Below are positions 7,205 through 15,918 of a DNA stretch of 64,000 bases, one piece after another (the stretch's first letter is position 1; each line of letters opens with the position of its first letter). The stretch is from positions 6,778,001 to 6,842,000 of the forward strand of contig NZ_CP050022.2 of NCBI RefSeq assembly GCF_011602485.2. Direction: 5' to 3'. This DNA is from Bradyrhizobium sp. 1(2017) (GTDB lineage Bacteria > Pseudomonadota > Alphaproteobacteria > Rhizobiales > Xanthobacteraceae). Both the position numbers and the translations under genes were made by a program. A model generated the notes under the pieces. It was not told where the DNA came from and made no database searches. It saw only the letters and a list, made by a program, of their open reading frames with translations.

Positions 7205-9502
7205 GTGAAAATTGTCGGTCGAGCTATAGGACAAACAACAAGAACGAATTGCAGCGGCATCCTGCCCGGTGTCGTTCAGTTGATCGTTATTGTGTTTTTC
7301 TTGTCGGGTGGTCAATCGCGCGCAGATGACTCGCCGCGGCACATCCTCATCTTAAGCGCCTATAATTACACGATGCCCGCCGCGACCCAGGTCATAGACG
7401 GCATTCAGGATCGTCTTCGCGAGCAAAGCAAAAAGAAGCTGGAGATCGACGCCGAATTTCTCGATCTCGTCCGCGTCACCGACCCCCAGCACGAGCTGCG
7501 CACGGCGAATTTCGTGCGTGAAAAATATGCGGCGAGGCCGCCGGACCTCGTCGTCGCGGTAGGCGGCACCGCACTCCAGTACATCATGAAGTATCGCGAC
7601 ATCGTGGCTCCACACGTTCCCGTGGTGTTCGCGGGAGTCTCGCAAGCAACCTATTCTACACTGCGCCCGCCCACGAACGTCACCGGCGTACTGATCGGAC
7701 TCGATTTCGAGAAAACCCTTCGCCTCGCCGAACAGCTTCAGCCTTCCGCTCGGCGGCTCTTCGTCATCGCCAGCAATATCACTCTCGAAGACCGTCGATG
7801 GCAGGACATTGTTCGCCGCACCATCGAGCAACATGACCGAAAGTTTGAAACAACTTATCTCTTCGGGCTTCCGTTCGATACCGTCGCTGACGAGGTCTCG
7901 CGAATACCCAGGGACGCGATTGTCATCCTCTTGAGCTTCTTCGGCGACGGTACGGGAAAAGCCTTTGTCGCGAGGGACGTAGCCCGCAACCTCGCCCGCA
8001 TCTCCCCTGCCCCGGTCTACGGGCCTTACAGCACCTATCTCGACACCGGCGTCGTGGGCGGGTTTTTCGAGACATTCGAATCGCATGGCGCGGCGGCAGC
8101 CGATCTGATCCTGGCGATCGAGGCCGGGGCAGATCCCGTCTCGCTCCCGCCGAAAGTCAACCCAACCCAGGCCTTCCAAGTGGACGCGAGAGCGATGGCG
8201 CGGTGGGGCTTGAAGCAGAGCGATCTCCCGCCCGGCACGACCGTGTTGTTCAAGCAGCCGAGTCTTTGGGAGGAGCATCATTATCTAATTTCGGCGGTGG
8301 CCTTGGTCATTGCGTTGCAAACGATAATCGTCGCCGCGCTGCTGATTCAACGACGACGGCGCCGGCAGGCCGAAAGCTCGCTCAAGGAGAGCGAGGACCG
8401 CATGACCTTTACCGCCGCATCCGCCAATATCGGATTGTGGCAGTTCGACCGCACCACGGACGAGTTGTGGGCGACGGATCACTGCCGGACCATGTTCGGC
8501 CTTGCCAGCGACACCCCCCTCACGCGCGAGGCATTCGTCGCGGCGGTGCATCCCGAGGATCGGCGCATCGCAGTAGGCACATTGCGGGGCATATTGCGGG
8601 GGCGCGCCGCCGTGACAGACATCCGCATTGTCCGTCCCGACGGCGCGATCCGCTGGTTCAGAGTTCGCGCCCGCGCTCCCCTCGACAGCAACAGCTCGCC
8701 GGATCAACTCAGCGGAATCTTCGTCGATCTCACCGACCAGAAGGCAGCGGAGTCCGAAGCGGAGCTGCAACGCCAGGAAATCGCGCATCTGATGCGCGTC
8801 TCCACGCTCGGCGAGCTATCGGGCGCGATTGCCCACGAAGTCAATCAGCCGCTCACGGCCATACTTTCGAATGCGCAGGCCGCGCTCTATCTCCTCGAGC
8901 AAGACGAGCCCAATCTGGCCGAAGTGCGGGATGCCCTCCAGGACATCGTCAAGGAGGACAGTCGCGCTGGCAATGTTGTTCGACGTTTGCGCGGGCTGCT
9001 CAAGAAGGATCAGACACGCTCCGAGTTCATCGACCTCAATGAGATGGTCGATTCAGCCAAGTCGCTGCTCCGCAGTGAATTGATCAGCCGGCGCGTGACG
9101 ATAGAAACAGACCTGGCAAAGAGCAGACCGACCGTGTACGGCGACTCCGTACAACTGCAGCAGGTCCTTCTCAATCTCATCATCAACTCCATGGACGCGA
9201 TGGTTTCGACACCCGTGAACCAACGGCGCGTCCGCATCCACACCCGGGATGCTCCAAAGGGAAACGGCGCGATCGAGCTGTTGGTGAGTGACAACGGATG
9301 CGGCGTCCGACATGTTGACGGCAAGAAACTGTTTTCGCCGTTCTATACGACCAAGGACCACGGCCTCGGTCTTGGCCTGACCATCTGTTCCGGTATCATC
9401 CGAAGGCACGGCGGCACGATCGATCTCCAGGACAACGAGGCGGGCGGCGCGACAGCAAAGATCACTCTACCCGCTCCGCCAATGCTCATGGCTGCTCAAT
9501 GA
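7205..9502 (+). CDS. Sensor histidine kinase with periplasmic ABC-binding-protein-like sensor and PAS domain
   Basis: A 765-residue membrane histidine kinase with a GTG start. Order of parts: N-terminal membrane/signal segment (about 21-40); periplasmic domain like ABC_sub_bind (about 45-335; LVVAVGGTALQYI, VPVVFAGV); transmembrane helix (about 361-383) followed by RRRRR; PAS domain with PAC-like WFRVRARA (about 395-515); HisKA with GAIAHEVNQPL (His544); and an ATPase domain with LLNLIINSMDAM (N box), DNGCGV (G1) and GLGLGLTICSGI (G2). It is probably sensing a periplasmic small molecule. Its stop overlaps the regulator start by four bases (ATGA), so the two form a cognate pair. The location among sulfatase operons carrying a shared palindrome suggests that it controls them. 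Confidence 0.93.
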   Translation: MKIVGRAIGQTTRTNCSGILPGVVQLIVIVFFLSGGQSRADDSPRHILILSAYNYTMPAATQVIDGIQDRLREQSKKKLEIDAEFLDLVRVTDPQHELRTANFVREKYAARPPDLVVAVGGTALQYIMKYRDIVAPHVPVVFAGVSQATYSTLRPPTNVTGVLIGLDFEKTLRLAEQLQPSARRLFVIASNITLEDRRWQDIVRRTIEQHDRKFETTYLFGLPFDTVADEVSRIPRDAIVILLSFFGDGTGKAFVARDVARNLARISPAPVYGPYSTYLDTGVVGGFFETFESHGAAAADLILAIEAGADPVSLPPKVNPTQAFQVDARAMARWGLKQSDLPPGTTVLFKQPSLWEEHHYLISAVALVIALQTIIVAALLIQRRRRRQAESSLKESEDRMTFTAASANIGLWQFDRTTDELWATDHCRTMFGLASDTPLTREAFVAAVHPEDRRIAVGTLRGILRGRAAVTDIRIVRPDGAIRWFRVRARAPLDSNSSPDQLSGIFVDLTDQKAAESEAELQRQEIAHLMRVSTLGELSGAIAHEVNQPLTAILSNAQAALYLLEQDEPNLAEVRDALQDIVKEDSRAGNVVRRLRGLLKKDQTRSEFIDLNEMVDSAKSLLRSELISRRVTIETDLAKSRPTVYGDSVQLQQVLLNLIINSMDAMVSTPVNQRRVRIHTRDAPKGNGAIELLVSDNGCGVRHVDGKKLFSPFYTTKDHGLGLGLTICSGIIRRHGGTIDLQDNEAGGATAKITLPAPPMLMAAQ

Positions 9503-10125
9503 CGGACCGTGAATTCACAGTCTTTCTGGTCGATGACGACGAGAGCGTGCTGAAGGCAATCGCCCGGCTGCTGCTGGTGCGAGGGTATCGCGTTCAACCA
9601 TTCGCCTCACCAAGCGAATTTCTCGCAAATCACGACGCGTCGATTGCTGGATGCGCCATCCTGGACGTGGCGATGCCGGACCTTGACGGGCTCGCGCTGC
9701 AACAAGCGCTCGGCGCGAGCGGATCCTGCCGCCCGGTCATTTTCCTGACCGGGCGAGGCGACATTCCCACCACCGTCCGCGCCATGCGGGCCGGTGCCGT
9801 CGATTTTCTGACCAAGCCAGTTAGCGATACTGACCTATTGATGGCCATCGAACGGGCCGAGCGGAGGGATGGCGAAACTCGCGCTGCCGAGGCGGGCCGG
9901 ATCTCGTTCAACACCAGGCTCGCCATGCTCACGCCACGGGAGCGCGAGGTCATGCAGCACGTCGTCGCCGGCCGCCTCAACAAGCAGATTGCTGGCGTTC
10001 TGGGAACCGCCGAGAAAACTGTGAAGGTTCATCGCGGTCGGGTCATGGCGAAGCTTGGCGTTCGCTCCGTCGCAGACCTCGTACGCCTGGCAGAAAGATC
10101 CGGAATCGCGGGCAGCGAGACGTGA
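9499..10125 (+). CDS. Two-component response regulator, FixJ/LuxR type
   Basis: A 208-residue regulator. The receiver domain (1-120) has the acidic pocket VDDDE (11-15), phosphoacceptor Asp56 in ILDVAMP, Thr84 in FLTGRGD and Lys106 in TKP. The C-terminal LuxR helix-turn-helix begins LTPREREVMQHV near residue 144 and includes NKQIAGVLGTAEKTVKVHRGRVM. It overlaps the kinase gene by four bases. Regulators of this class bind dyad-symmetric sites, and the TGGACC-N2-GGTCCA palindromes at 4921, 6797 and 10607 are the only repeated dyads seen around it. It is therefore the best candidate to bind them. Confidence 0.93.
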   Translation: MTDREFTVFLVDDDESVLKAIARLLLVRGYRVQPFASPSEFLANHDASIAGCAILDVAMPDLDGLALQQALGASGSCRPVIFLTGRGDIPTTVRAMRAGAVDFLTKPVSDTDLLMAIERAERRDGETRAAEAGRISFNTRLAMLTPREREVMQHVVAGRLNKQIAGVLGTAEKTVKVHRGRVMAKLGVRSVADLVRLAERSGIAGSET

Positions 10126-10189
10126 CGGACACCGTGTGGGCCTTTGGGCCAACTCGACAACGCCCCGTTGCAGCGCCGATAGTGGGTGC

Positions 10190-10588
10190 ATGGCACAACC
10201 TCCCCGGTGGATAGCAATCGTCGATGACGATCCGTCGGTCCTCAGGGCGCTATCGCGATTGCTGAGGACACGGGGCATCGACTTGAGAACGTACGAGTCC
10301 GCCAGGGACTTCCTCAGCTCGCTGCCGGACGAGGCAACAGGCGCGTGGCCCGACTGTCTGATCCTGGACCTCCAAATGCCCGAAATGAACGGCCTCGACC
10401 TTCAACGACACCTGAAGCGGTCAGGGATCCAGATCCCAACCATTGTCATCACCGCGCATTCCGAAGACGACATGCGCGAGCTCTGCATGGCGGCAGGTGC
10501 TCACGCCTATCTCCTCAAGCCCCTCGATGATCTGACTCTGATCGCGGCGATCAACGACGTTCGAGCGAGAGGCGCGCGACCCGCATGA
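10190..10588 (+). CDS. Single-domain response regulator (receiver only)
   Basis: A 132-residue receiver domain without an output domain. The ATG at 10190 (MAQPPRW) was chosen because the receiver fold begins right after it; an in-frame extension to 10055 would overlap the preceding gene. Motifs are VDDDP (11-15), Asp60 in LILDLQMPEMNG, TAHS (88-91) and Lys110 in LLKP. It follows the LuxR-type regulator by 64 bases. Such proteins often act as phosphate sinks or phosphorelay intermediates, so it may tune signalling by the kinase at 7205. A terminator was not seen before the palindrome at 10607. Confidence 0.9.
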   Translation: MAQPPRWIAIVDDDPSVLRALSRLLRTRGIDLRTYESARDFLSSLPDEATGAWPDCLILDLQMPEMNGLDLQRHLKRSGIQIPTIVITAHSEDDMRELCMAAGAHAYLLKPLDDLTLIAAINDVRARGARPA

Positions 10589-10606
10589 TACGCGGTCTGG
10601 TGCCTA

Positions 10607-10622
10607 TTGGACCTAGGTCCAA
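10607..10622. promoter_or_regulatory. Palindrome TTGGACCTAGGTCCAA upstream of MoxR operon
   Basis: Perfect 16-bp palindrome, a variant of the sites at 4921 and 6797, also preceded by CCTA. It lies 18 bases past the receiver-gene stop and about 305 bases before moxR, in a 339-base stretch with no convincing gene. It is probably the control site for the MoxR/sulfatase operon. Confidence 0.75.
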
Positions 10623-10927
10623 TGTTGCTATCGCAAGTTCGTATGGGATGCTGTCCCACGATGAAGGTCTTCAACGCTTGGAAGAATCCCTTTACGGGCG
10701 CTGAGCCGTTGCGGATCCGAATTGCGATTGGGGCGCTTGGCGCTTCGCTCCGGTCCACCGAACCTTTTCGATGAATATGCGCCGGGCGTTTGGTCGGCAG
10801 ATCTCAGCATCGATCCGAATGCTGGTGCTGTGACATGCTGGACAAGGCGGCGACCACACAGGGGTAGCGATCACAAGGCCCCGCCGTCACGCGCGGCGGC
10901 CGGCAATCGTTTCATGTTGGGAGAGCT

Positions 10928-11935
10928 GTGCTGACGGAGCTGGAAAATTCAAAGAAGGTATCCGCAGCCCGTGACGCTATACTTGAACTGAAGTCGCGGA
11001 TCGGAAAATCTGTGCTCGGCCAGGATCACCTGGTCGAGAGCATGCTGATTGCGCTGATCGCCAACGGAAACCTCCTGATCGAAAGTCTTCCGGGTCTCGC
11101 CAAGACGCGGGCGGTCAAGACATTAGCTAAACATCTCGCGGCGGATCTGTCGCGTGTGCAGTTCACCCCGGATCTGCTGCCTTCGGATGTGACCGGCGCA
11201 GAGATCTACGTCCAGACCGCGAACGGAGGCCAGTTTCAGTTCCAGAAGGGACCGATCTTCGCGAACCTCGTACTTGCCGACGAGATCAACCGCGCGCCGG
11301 CCAAGGTGCAGTCCGCGCTGCTCGAGGCCATGGAAGAACGTCAGGTCACGGCCGCGGGCAAGACCTACAAGATGCCAGACCTGTTCATGGTGCTCGCCAC
11401 CGAGAACCCGATCGAGCAGGAGGGAACCTATCAGCTACCCGAGGCGCAGCTCGACCGCTTCCTGATGCATGTCGTCATCACCTATCCCGATGAAGCGATC
11501 GAGGGAGAGATCATCAAGCTCAATCGTGCCGAGAGCGCACAGAAAGCGAAGGATCATACTGCGGAGCCGGAAGCCATCCCGCAGCAGGCGATCTTCGATG
11601 CACGCGGGGAGATCGACGGCATCTTCGTGTCCGATCTCGCTCAGAAATACATGGTCGACGTGATCACTGCGACGCGCTTTCCGGACCGCTACGGCGAGCC
11701 ACTGGGCAAATGGATCCAAGTCGGCGCCAGTCCGCGCGGCAGCCTGGCGCTCGATCGCTGCGCGCGTGCGCGCGCCTGGCTGGACGAATACGAGTTTGTG
11801 ACGCCGGATCATATACGCGCGGTCATGCATGACTGCCTACGGCACCGGCTGATCCTGAGCTACGAAGCCGTATCCCAAGGCATCACCGCCGATCAGGTGA
11901 TCGACAAGATTGCGGCACTCGTCGTATCGGCGTGA
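10928..11935 (+). CDS. MoxR-family AAA+ ATPase
   Basis: A 335-residue AAA+ chaperone ATPase with a GTG start. The Walker A region is ESLPGLAKT (about 52-60, PGLAKT being usual for MoxR proteins), the Walker B is LVLADEINRAPAKVQ, and sensor-type ATENPIEQEGTYQLPEAQLDRF follows in pieces. MoxR ATPases work with VWA-domain partners to remodel proteins or insert cofactors. Here the partners are the DUF58 and VWA proteins encoded directly downstream. As the first gene of the operon that leads to a sulfatase, and preceded by the palindrome at 10607, it may assist sulfatase or FGE maturation. That role is inference from context only. Confidence 0.93.
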   Translation: MLTELENSKKVSAARDAILELKSRIGKSVLGQDHLVESMLIALIANGNLLIESLPGLAKTRAVKTLAKHLAADLSRVQFTPDLLPSDVTGAEIYVQTANGGQFQFQKGPIFANLVLADEINRAPAKVQSALLEAMEERQVTAAGKTYKMPDLFMVLATENPIEQEGTYQLPEAQLDRFLMHVVITYPDEAIEGEIIKLNRAESAQKAKDHTAEPEAIPQQAIFDARGEIDGIFVSDLAQKYMVDVITATRFPDRYGEPLGKWIQVGASPRGSLALDRCARARAWLDEYEFVTPDHIRAVMHDCLRHRLILSYEAVSQGITADQVIDKIAALVVSA

Positions 11936-11943
11936 GGTAGGCC

Positions 11944-12930
11944 ATGGCGGACGTCACCCACAGTGTGCCCGGCGTCTATGTCGATCTCGAAGATCTGATC
12001 GCACTCGAACATCGCGACCGCAGGGTGTCGTTCCTGCCGCGCCAGCCCGTGCACAGCCTGTTGTCCGGACGGTTCGCCTCACGGATGCGGGGCCGCGGGC
12101 TCAATTTTGAGGAAATCAGGGATTATCGTGCTGGTGACGACGTGCGCTCGATCGACTGGAAGGTCACCGCACGGCTGCGCAAGCCGCATGTCCGCGTCTT
12201 CAATGAGGAGCGTGACCGGCAGACGATCCTGATCGTCGACCAGCGCCTGTCGATGTTCTTTGGCAGCAGACTTGCAATGAAGTCGGTAGCGGGGGCACAG
12301 GCGGCCGCAATCGGCGCCTGGCGCGTCCTCAGCGTCGGCGACAGGGTCGGCGCCATCGTCTTCAACGACCGCGATCTCGTCGAGGTGGCGCCAAGGCGCA
12401 GCCGAGCGACCGTCCTTCAGATCCTCTGCGCGATCGTCGCACAGAACCAGGCACTCGGTGTCGGCCGCGATATCGTTTCGGCGCCGGACAGACTCAATGC
12501 CGCACTCGCGCGTGCAGAGCGCCGCGCGCTCCATGACGCCGTCGTGGTCATCGTCAGTGACTTCGATGGTGCCGACGATGCGACGCGCAAGCTGGTCGGC
12601 GCGATGAGCCAACACAACGACGTCGTCGCGGCGCTCGTGCATGATCCCCTGCAAAGCGACCTGCCGCCATCGGCCAGCATGACGGTGACGGATGGCGAGC
12701 TCCAGATCAGGCTCGAGGTTGGGCGCGACAGCGTGCGCAAGCGCATATTGCAGGCAACCGAGGAGCGGCTGAGGAGCGTCTTCGCATGGACCCCCGAACT
12801 CGGCATTCCCGTACTGCCGCTCAGCGCCGCGGAGGACATCGCAATGCAGCTGCGCCACCTCCTGGGCGGCCCGCCCCAGCACCATGGGCGCGGCGGCGGT
12901 CATAGCCGGACGGAGGCCTCGCTTGGCTGA
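11944..12930 (+). CDS. DUF58 domain protein (MoxR partner)
   Basis: A 328-residue protein starting eight bases after the moxR stop. The DUF58 signature is clear: GRGLNFEEIRDYRAGDD, then VRSIDWKVTARLRKP near residues 60-80. A degenerate VWA-like fold follows (ILIVDQRLSMFF, with the MIDAS Ser/Thr pattern not fully kept). Family members commonly sit between MoxR and Bat proteins and are thought to be ATPase adaptors. No signal peptide or membrane segment is visible, so it is probably cytoplasmic. Its end overlaps the DUF4381 gene. Confidence 0.9.
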   Translation: MADVTHSVPGVYVDLEDLIALEHRDRRVSFLPRQPVHSLLSGRFASRMRGRGLNFEEIRDYRAGDDVRSIDWKVTARLRKPHVRVFNEERDRQTILIVDQRLSMFFGSRLAMKSVAGAQAAAIGAWRVLSVGDRVGAIVFNDRDLVEVAPRRSRATVLQILCAIVAQNQALGVGRDIVSAPDRLNAALARAERRALHDAVVVIVSDFDGADDATRKLVGAMSQHNDVVAALVHDPLQSDLPPSASMTVTDGELQIRLEVGRDSVRKRILQATEERLRSVFAWTPELGIPVLPLSAAEDIAMQLRHLLGGPPQHHGRGGGHSRTEASLG

Positions 12931-13414
12931 AGCCCAACCCGCCAACGACGATCCGGTCGCCGGACTGATCGACATCCCGTTACCGCGCGAGGTCAGCCTG
13001 TGGCCGCAGACCTGGGAGGCGAGGATTGCGATCATCCTGGTCCTGGGATTCGCGATCGCCCTGGTGTGGCGTGTCGTGCATGTGCGGCGTGCCAACCGGT
13101 ATCGCCGCGCGGCACTTGCCGAACTCGAAGCGATCGGACGCACGAGCTCGCCGGCTCCGACGGAGCTCCTCGCCCGGTTGTCCCTGCTCGTCAGGCGAAC
13201 GGCGCTCGCGGCGTTTCCGCGGCAGCAGGTGGCGCCGCTGGTCGGTCCGGCCTGGCTCTCCTTCCTCGATCATTCCTATGGCGGGCGCGAATTTTCCGAG
13301 GGCGTGGGCCGGCTGCTCGTCACGGGGCCTTATCGGAATGGTGCGCCGGAGGACGCGGAACTGGCGACACTCGTCGCACTGGTCCGTCGATGGATCAAGG
13401 TGCACCATGCTTGA
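12923..13414 (+). CDS. DUF4381 domain membrane protein
   Basis: A 163-residue protein from the TTG at 12923, which has GGAGG seven bases upstream and overlaps the DUF58 stop by eight bases. A longer in-frame start exists at 12884. One transmembrane helix (IAIILVLGFAIALVW) follows the short N-terminal IDIPLPREVSLWP stretch that is typical of the family. The C-terminal part (LARLSLLVRRTALAAFPR, then GPAWLSFLD) matches DUF4381 proteins found in MoxR/Bat operons. The molecular role is unknown, probably a membrane anchor or assembly part of the VWA complex. It overlaps the next gene by eight bases. Confidence 0.85.
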   Translation: MAEAQPANDDPVAGLIDIPLPREVSLWPQTWEARIAIILVLGFAIALVWRVVHVRRANRYRRAALAELEAIGRTSSPAPTELLARLSLLVRRTALAAFPRQQVAPLVGPAWLSFLDHSYGGREFSEGVGRLLVTGPYRNGAPEDAELATLVALVRRWIKVHHA

Positions 13415-14405
13415 GTTCGCCTGGCCATGGCTGCTGTTGGCGCTGCCGCTACCGATCCTGGTGTGGTGGTGGCTGCCCCCCTACCGCGCGCGTCAGGCTT
13501 CGGTCCATGTGCCGTTCTTCGAGCGCCTTGCGGCGGCGACCGGCGAGACGCCGCAGCGTGGTGCGGTCGTCATGGAGCGCCGTGCGGTTCAGATGATCGT
13601 GGCGATCGCGATCTGGGTGCTACTGGTTATTGCCCTGGCACGGCCGCAATGGGTCGGCGATGCCGTGACTCACGAGGTGTCCGCCCGTGACCTGATTCTG
13701 GCCATCGACATCTCGGGATCGATGGACCAGCGCGATTTCAAGACGCCGGATGACGAGACCTTGACACGGCTTGACGGCGTCAAGCGCGTCATCAGCGACT
13801 TCATCGCGCGCCGCAAGGGCGACCGTGTCGCGCTCATTCTGTTCGGCACGAGGGCCTATGTGCAGGTGCCGTTCACGCAGGATTTGCAGACCGCTCGACA
13901 ACTGCTCGGCCAGATCGAAGTGGGCATGGCCGGCGAGCAGACGGCTATCGGCGACACGATCGGCCTCGCCATCAAGAGCTTTGCAGCGAGCACGGCGAAA
14001 GAGAAGCTCCTGATCTTGCTCACCGACGGCAACGATACGGCAAGCCGCGTTCCGCCGGAACACGCCGCCGACATTGCACGCCAGAACGGCGTCGTCGTCT
14101 ATACGATCGGTGTCGGCGATCCCGCGGCTTCGGGCGAGAACCGTGTCGACCTCGGTGTCTTGAAGGCCGTGGCGAGCACGACGGAAGGACGCTTCTTCCG
14201 CGCCGAGGACGGCGCTCAGTTGCAGGCGATCTACGTCGACATCGACCGGCTCTCGCCGGCGAAGCTACAGACGTTGTCATGGCGGCCGAAGCTGCCCCTG
14301 TTCCAGTGGCCGCTGGGCGCGGCCGTGATCCTCGGGCTGGTGTTGTGGCTTGCGCTCCTGATCGCCAGCGAATGGCGTCGGGGAAAGGCGGTCGGTCATG
14401 CATGA
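13407..14405 (+). CDS. VWA domain membrane protein, BatA-like
   Basis: A 332-residue protein. The start at 13407 (MLEFAWPW) was chosen because the region before it encodes DUF4381 in another frame. It has two N-terminal membrane helices (about 5-24 and 62-79), a VWA domain with an intact MIDAS motif D101-I-S-G-S105, LLTDGND in the usual position, and a C-terminal helix (GAAVILGLVLWLALLIA). This is the BatA layout, with the VWA domain held between membrane segments. An intact MIDAS implies metal-dependent ligand binding, possibly to the sulfatase or to an MoxR complex. It is embedded in overlapping genes. Confidence 0.9.
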   Translation: MLEFAWPWLLLALPLPILVWWWLPPYRARQASVHVPFFERLAAATGETPQRGAVVMERRAVQMIVAIAIWVLLVIALARPQWVGDAVTHEVSARDLILAIDISGSMDQRDFKTPDDETLTRLDGVKRVISDFIARRKGDRVALILFGTRAYVQVPFTQDLQTARQLLGQIEVGMAGEQTAIGDTIGLAIKSFAASTAKEKLLILLTDGNDTASRVPPEHAADIARQNGVVVYTIGVGDPAASGENRVDLGVLKAVASTTEGRFFRAEDGAQLQAIYVDIDRLSPAKLQTLSWRPKLPLFQWPLGAAVILGLVLWLALLIASEWRRGKAVGHA

Positions 14406-15918
14406 CGCCGTCGCCCTTCCCTTCCATCTCCTGCGGCCATGGTGGCTGCTCGGATTGATCCCGGTCGTGGCGATATTCGCCGTGCTGCTCTGGCGGCAGA
14501 ATGTGCGGGCGCAATGGGGCGCCGTGATCGCACCGCACCTGCTCGATCACCTGATCGTGCAGCCCGGGCGCGGACGCAGCGTCAACCCACTCTACCTCGT
14601 CGCGGCCGGCATGGTGCTCGGCATCGTCGGCATGTCGGGGCCTGCATGGCGACGCGAATTGCCGCCCTTCGTCGAGGACAAGGCGCCGCTGATGGTCGTG
14701 CTGGCTGTCGGATCGTCGATGAACGGGACCGATGTCGCTCCATCGCGGCTCGAGCGCGCCAAGCAGAAGATTGGCGATCTCCTCGGCGCACGCGCAGGCG
14801 CGCGGACTGGACTGATCGCCTATGCCGGCACCGCCCATCTCGTCATGCCGCTCACCGACGACCGCGCCGTGATCGAGCCCTTCCTGGCGGCGCTTGCGCC
14901 CGGATTGATGCCGACGGACGGCAAGAACGTCGCCGATGCAATCGCGCTCGCTGCAGCATCGCTCGCGACCGAGGCCGTCGCAGGCACGATTCTGCTGGTC
15001 GCTGACGACCTCGGCTCCACCGATCCTGGGGCGCTCGGGCCGGTCGCGGGGCGGAACAATCTGGTGATGCTCGCCGTGAGCGCGCAGAAATCCGCCACAT
15101 CGCTCGGCGCGGGCACCGTGGAGGTCAGCATCGACGGATCGGACATCGTGCGGCTGGAGCGGCGGATCGAGAGCCGCTTCCAGGCGGCGGAAGGCGATGC
15201 GTTCGGGACGCAATGGCGGGACGAAGGTTTCTGGCTGCTGCCGCCGATGGCGCTGCTCAGCCTGCTCTGGTTCCGGCGCGGCACGACGGTGGCTTGGGCC
15301 ATCGCTCTTGCTCTTGTGATGCAGGCGGGACAGGCAAGGGCCGAGGACGCATCCCGCTTTACGAGCCTGTGGTTGACGCCGGACCAGCAAGGGCGGCTTG
15401 CCTTCGATCGCGGCGACTACAAAAGCGCTGCCAGGCTGTTCGCCGACCCGATGTGGCGCGGGATCGCGGCCTATCGCGCCTACGACTTCATCGCCGCCGC
15501 CGAAGAGTTTTCGCGCGTCGAGACGATCGAGGGCAAGTTCGCGCTCGGCAATGCCCAGGCTCAGAACCACGCCTTTGAGAAGGCGATCAGCATCTATGAC
15601 GAGATTCTGAAGGTTGAGCCCGGCAACGGCGCGGCCAAGACCAACCGCGCGATCGTGCAGGCCGCGCTCGACGCGCGCGAGGCGAAGCGCCGCAAGCAGG
15701 AGCAGAGCGACGCCCCTCCCCCCGATCTGAAGCCCGACGAAATGCGGGTCGATCCCAAGCAGAAGGGCGGCAAGACCATCAAGGTCTCGCCGCAGGACAT
15801 CACCACCGCGGGGGCTGCGGAAGCGTGGATGCGGCAAGTACAGACCACGCCTGCAGACTTCCTCAAGCTGAAATTCGCGATCCAGGCCGCCGCGACGCCG
15901 GCAGGAACGAAACGATGA
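14398..15918 (+). CDS. VWA-TPR protein, BatB/BatC-like fusion with degenerate MIDAS
   Basis: A 506-residue protein with two N-terminal helices (about 14-31 and 64-80), a VWA-like domain and, after a helix near 300, a TPR region (about 335-420; LAFDRGDYKSAARLF, FEKAISIYDEILKVEPG). The tail is charged. The VWA domain keeps the BatB-like SRLERAKQKI stretch, but the MIDAS reads A103-V-G-S-S107 where D-x-S-x-S is expected. The metal-binding Asp and first Ser are therefore lost, and it probably does not bind metal in the usual way. The TPR part likely mediates protein contacts. It overlaps both neighbours. Confidence 0.87.
   Translation: MHDAVALPFHLLRPWWLLGLIPVVAIFAVLLWRQNVRAQWGAVIAPHLLDHLIVQPGRGRSVNPLYLVAAGMVLGIVGMSGPAWRRELPPFVEDKAPLMVVLAVGSSMNGTDVAPSRLERAKQKIGDLLGARAGARTGLIAYAGTAHLVMPLTDDRAVIEPFLAALAPGLMPTDGKNVADAIALAAASLATEAVAGTILLVADDLGSTDPGALGPVAGRNNLVMLAVSAQKSATSLGAGTVEVSIDGSDIVRLERRIESRFQAAEGDAFGTQWRDEGFWLLPPMALLSLLWFRRGTTVAWAIALALVMQAGQARAEDASRFTSLWLTPDQQGRLAFDRGDYKSAARLFADPMWRGIAAYRAYDFIAAAEEFSRVETIEGKFALGNAQAQNHAFEKAISIYDEILKVEPGNGAAKTNRAIVQAALDAREAKRRKQEQSDAPPPDLKPDEMRVDPKQKGGKTIKVSPQDITTAGAAEAWMRQVQTTPADFLKLKFAIQAAATPAGTKR

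Noticed and set aside
11274..11830. Short frames inside moxR on both strands
   Set aside because: They are shadows of a complete AAA+ gene.
14020..15837. 605-residue minus-strand frame
   Set aside because: It is antisense to the VWA genes and low in recognisable structure.
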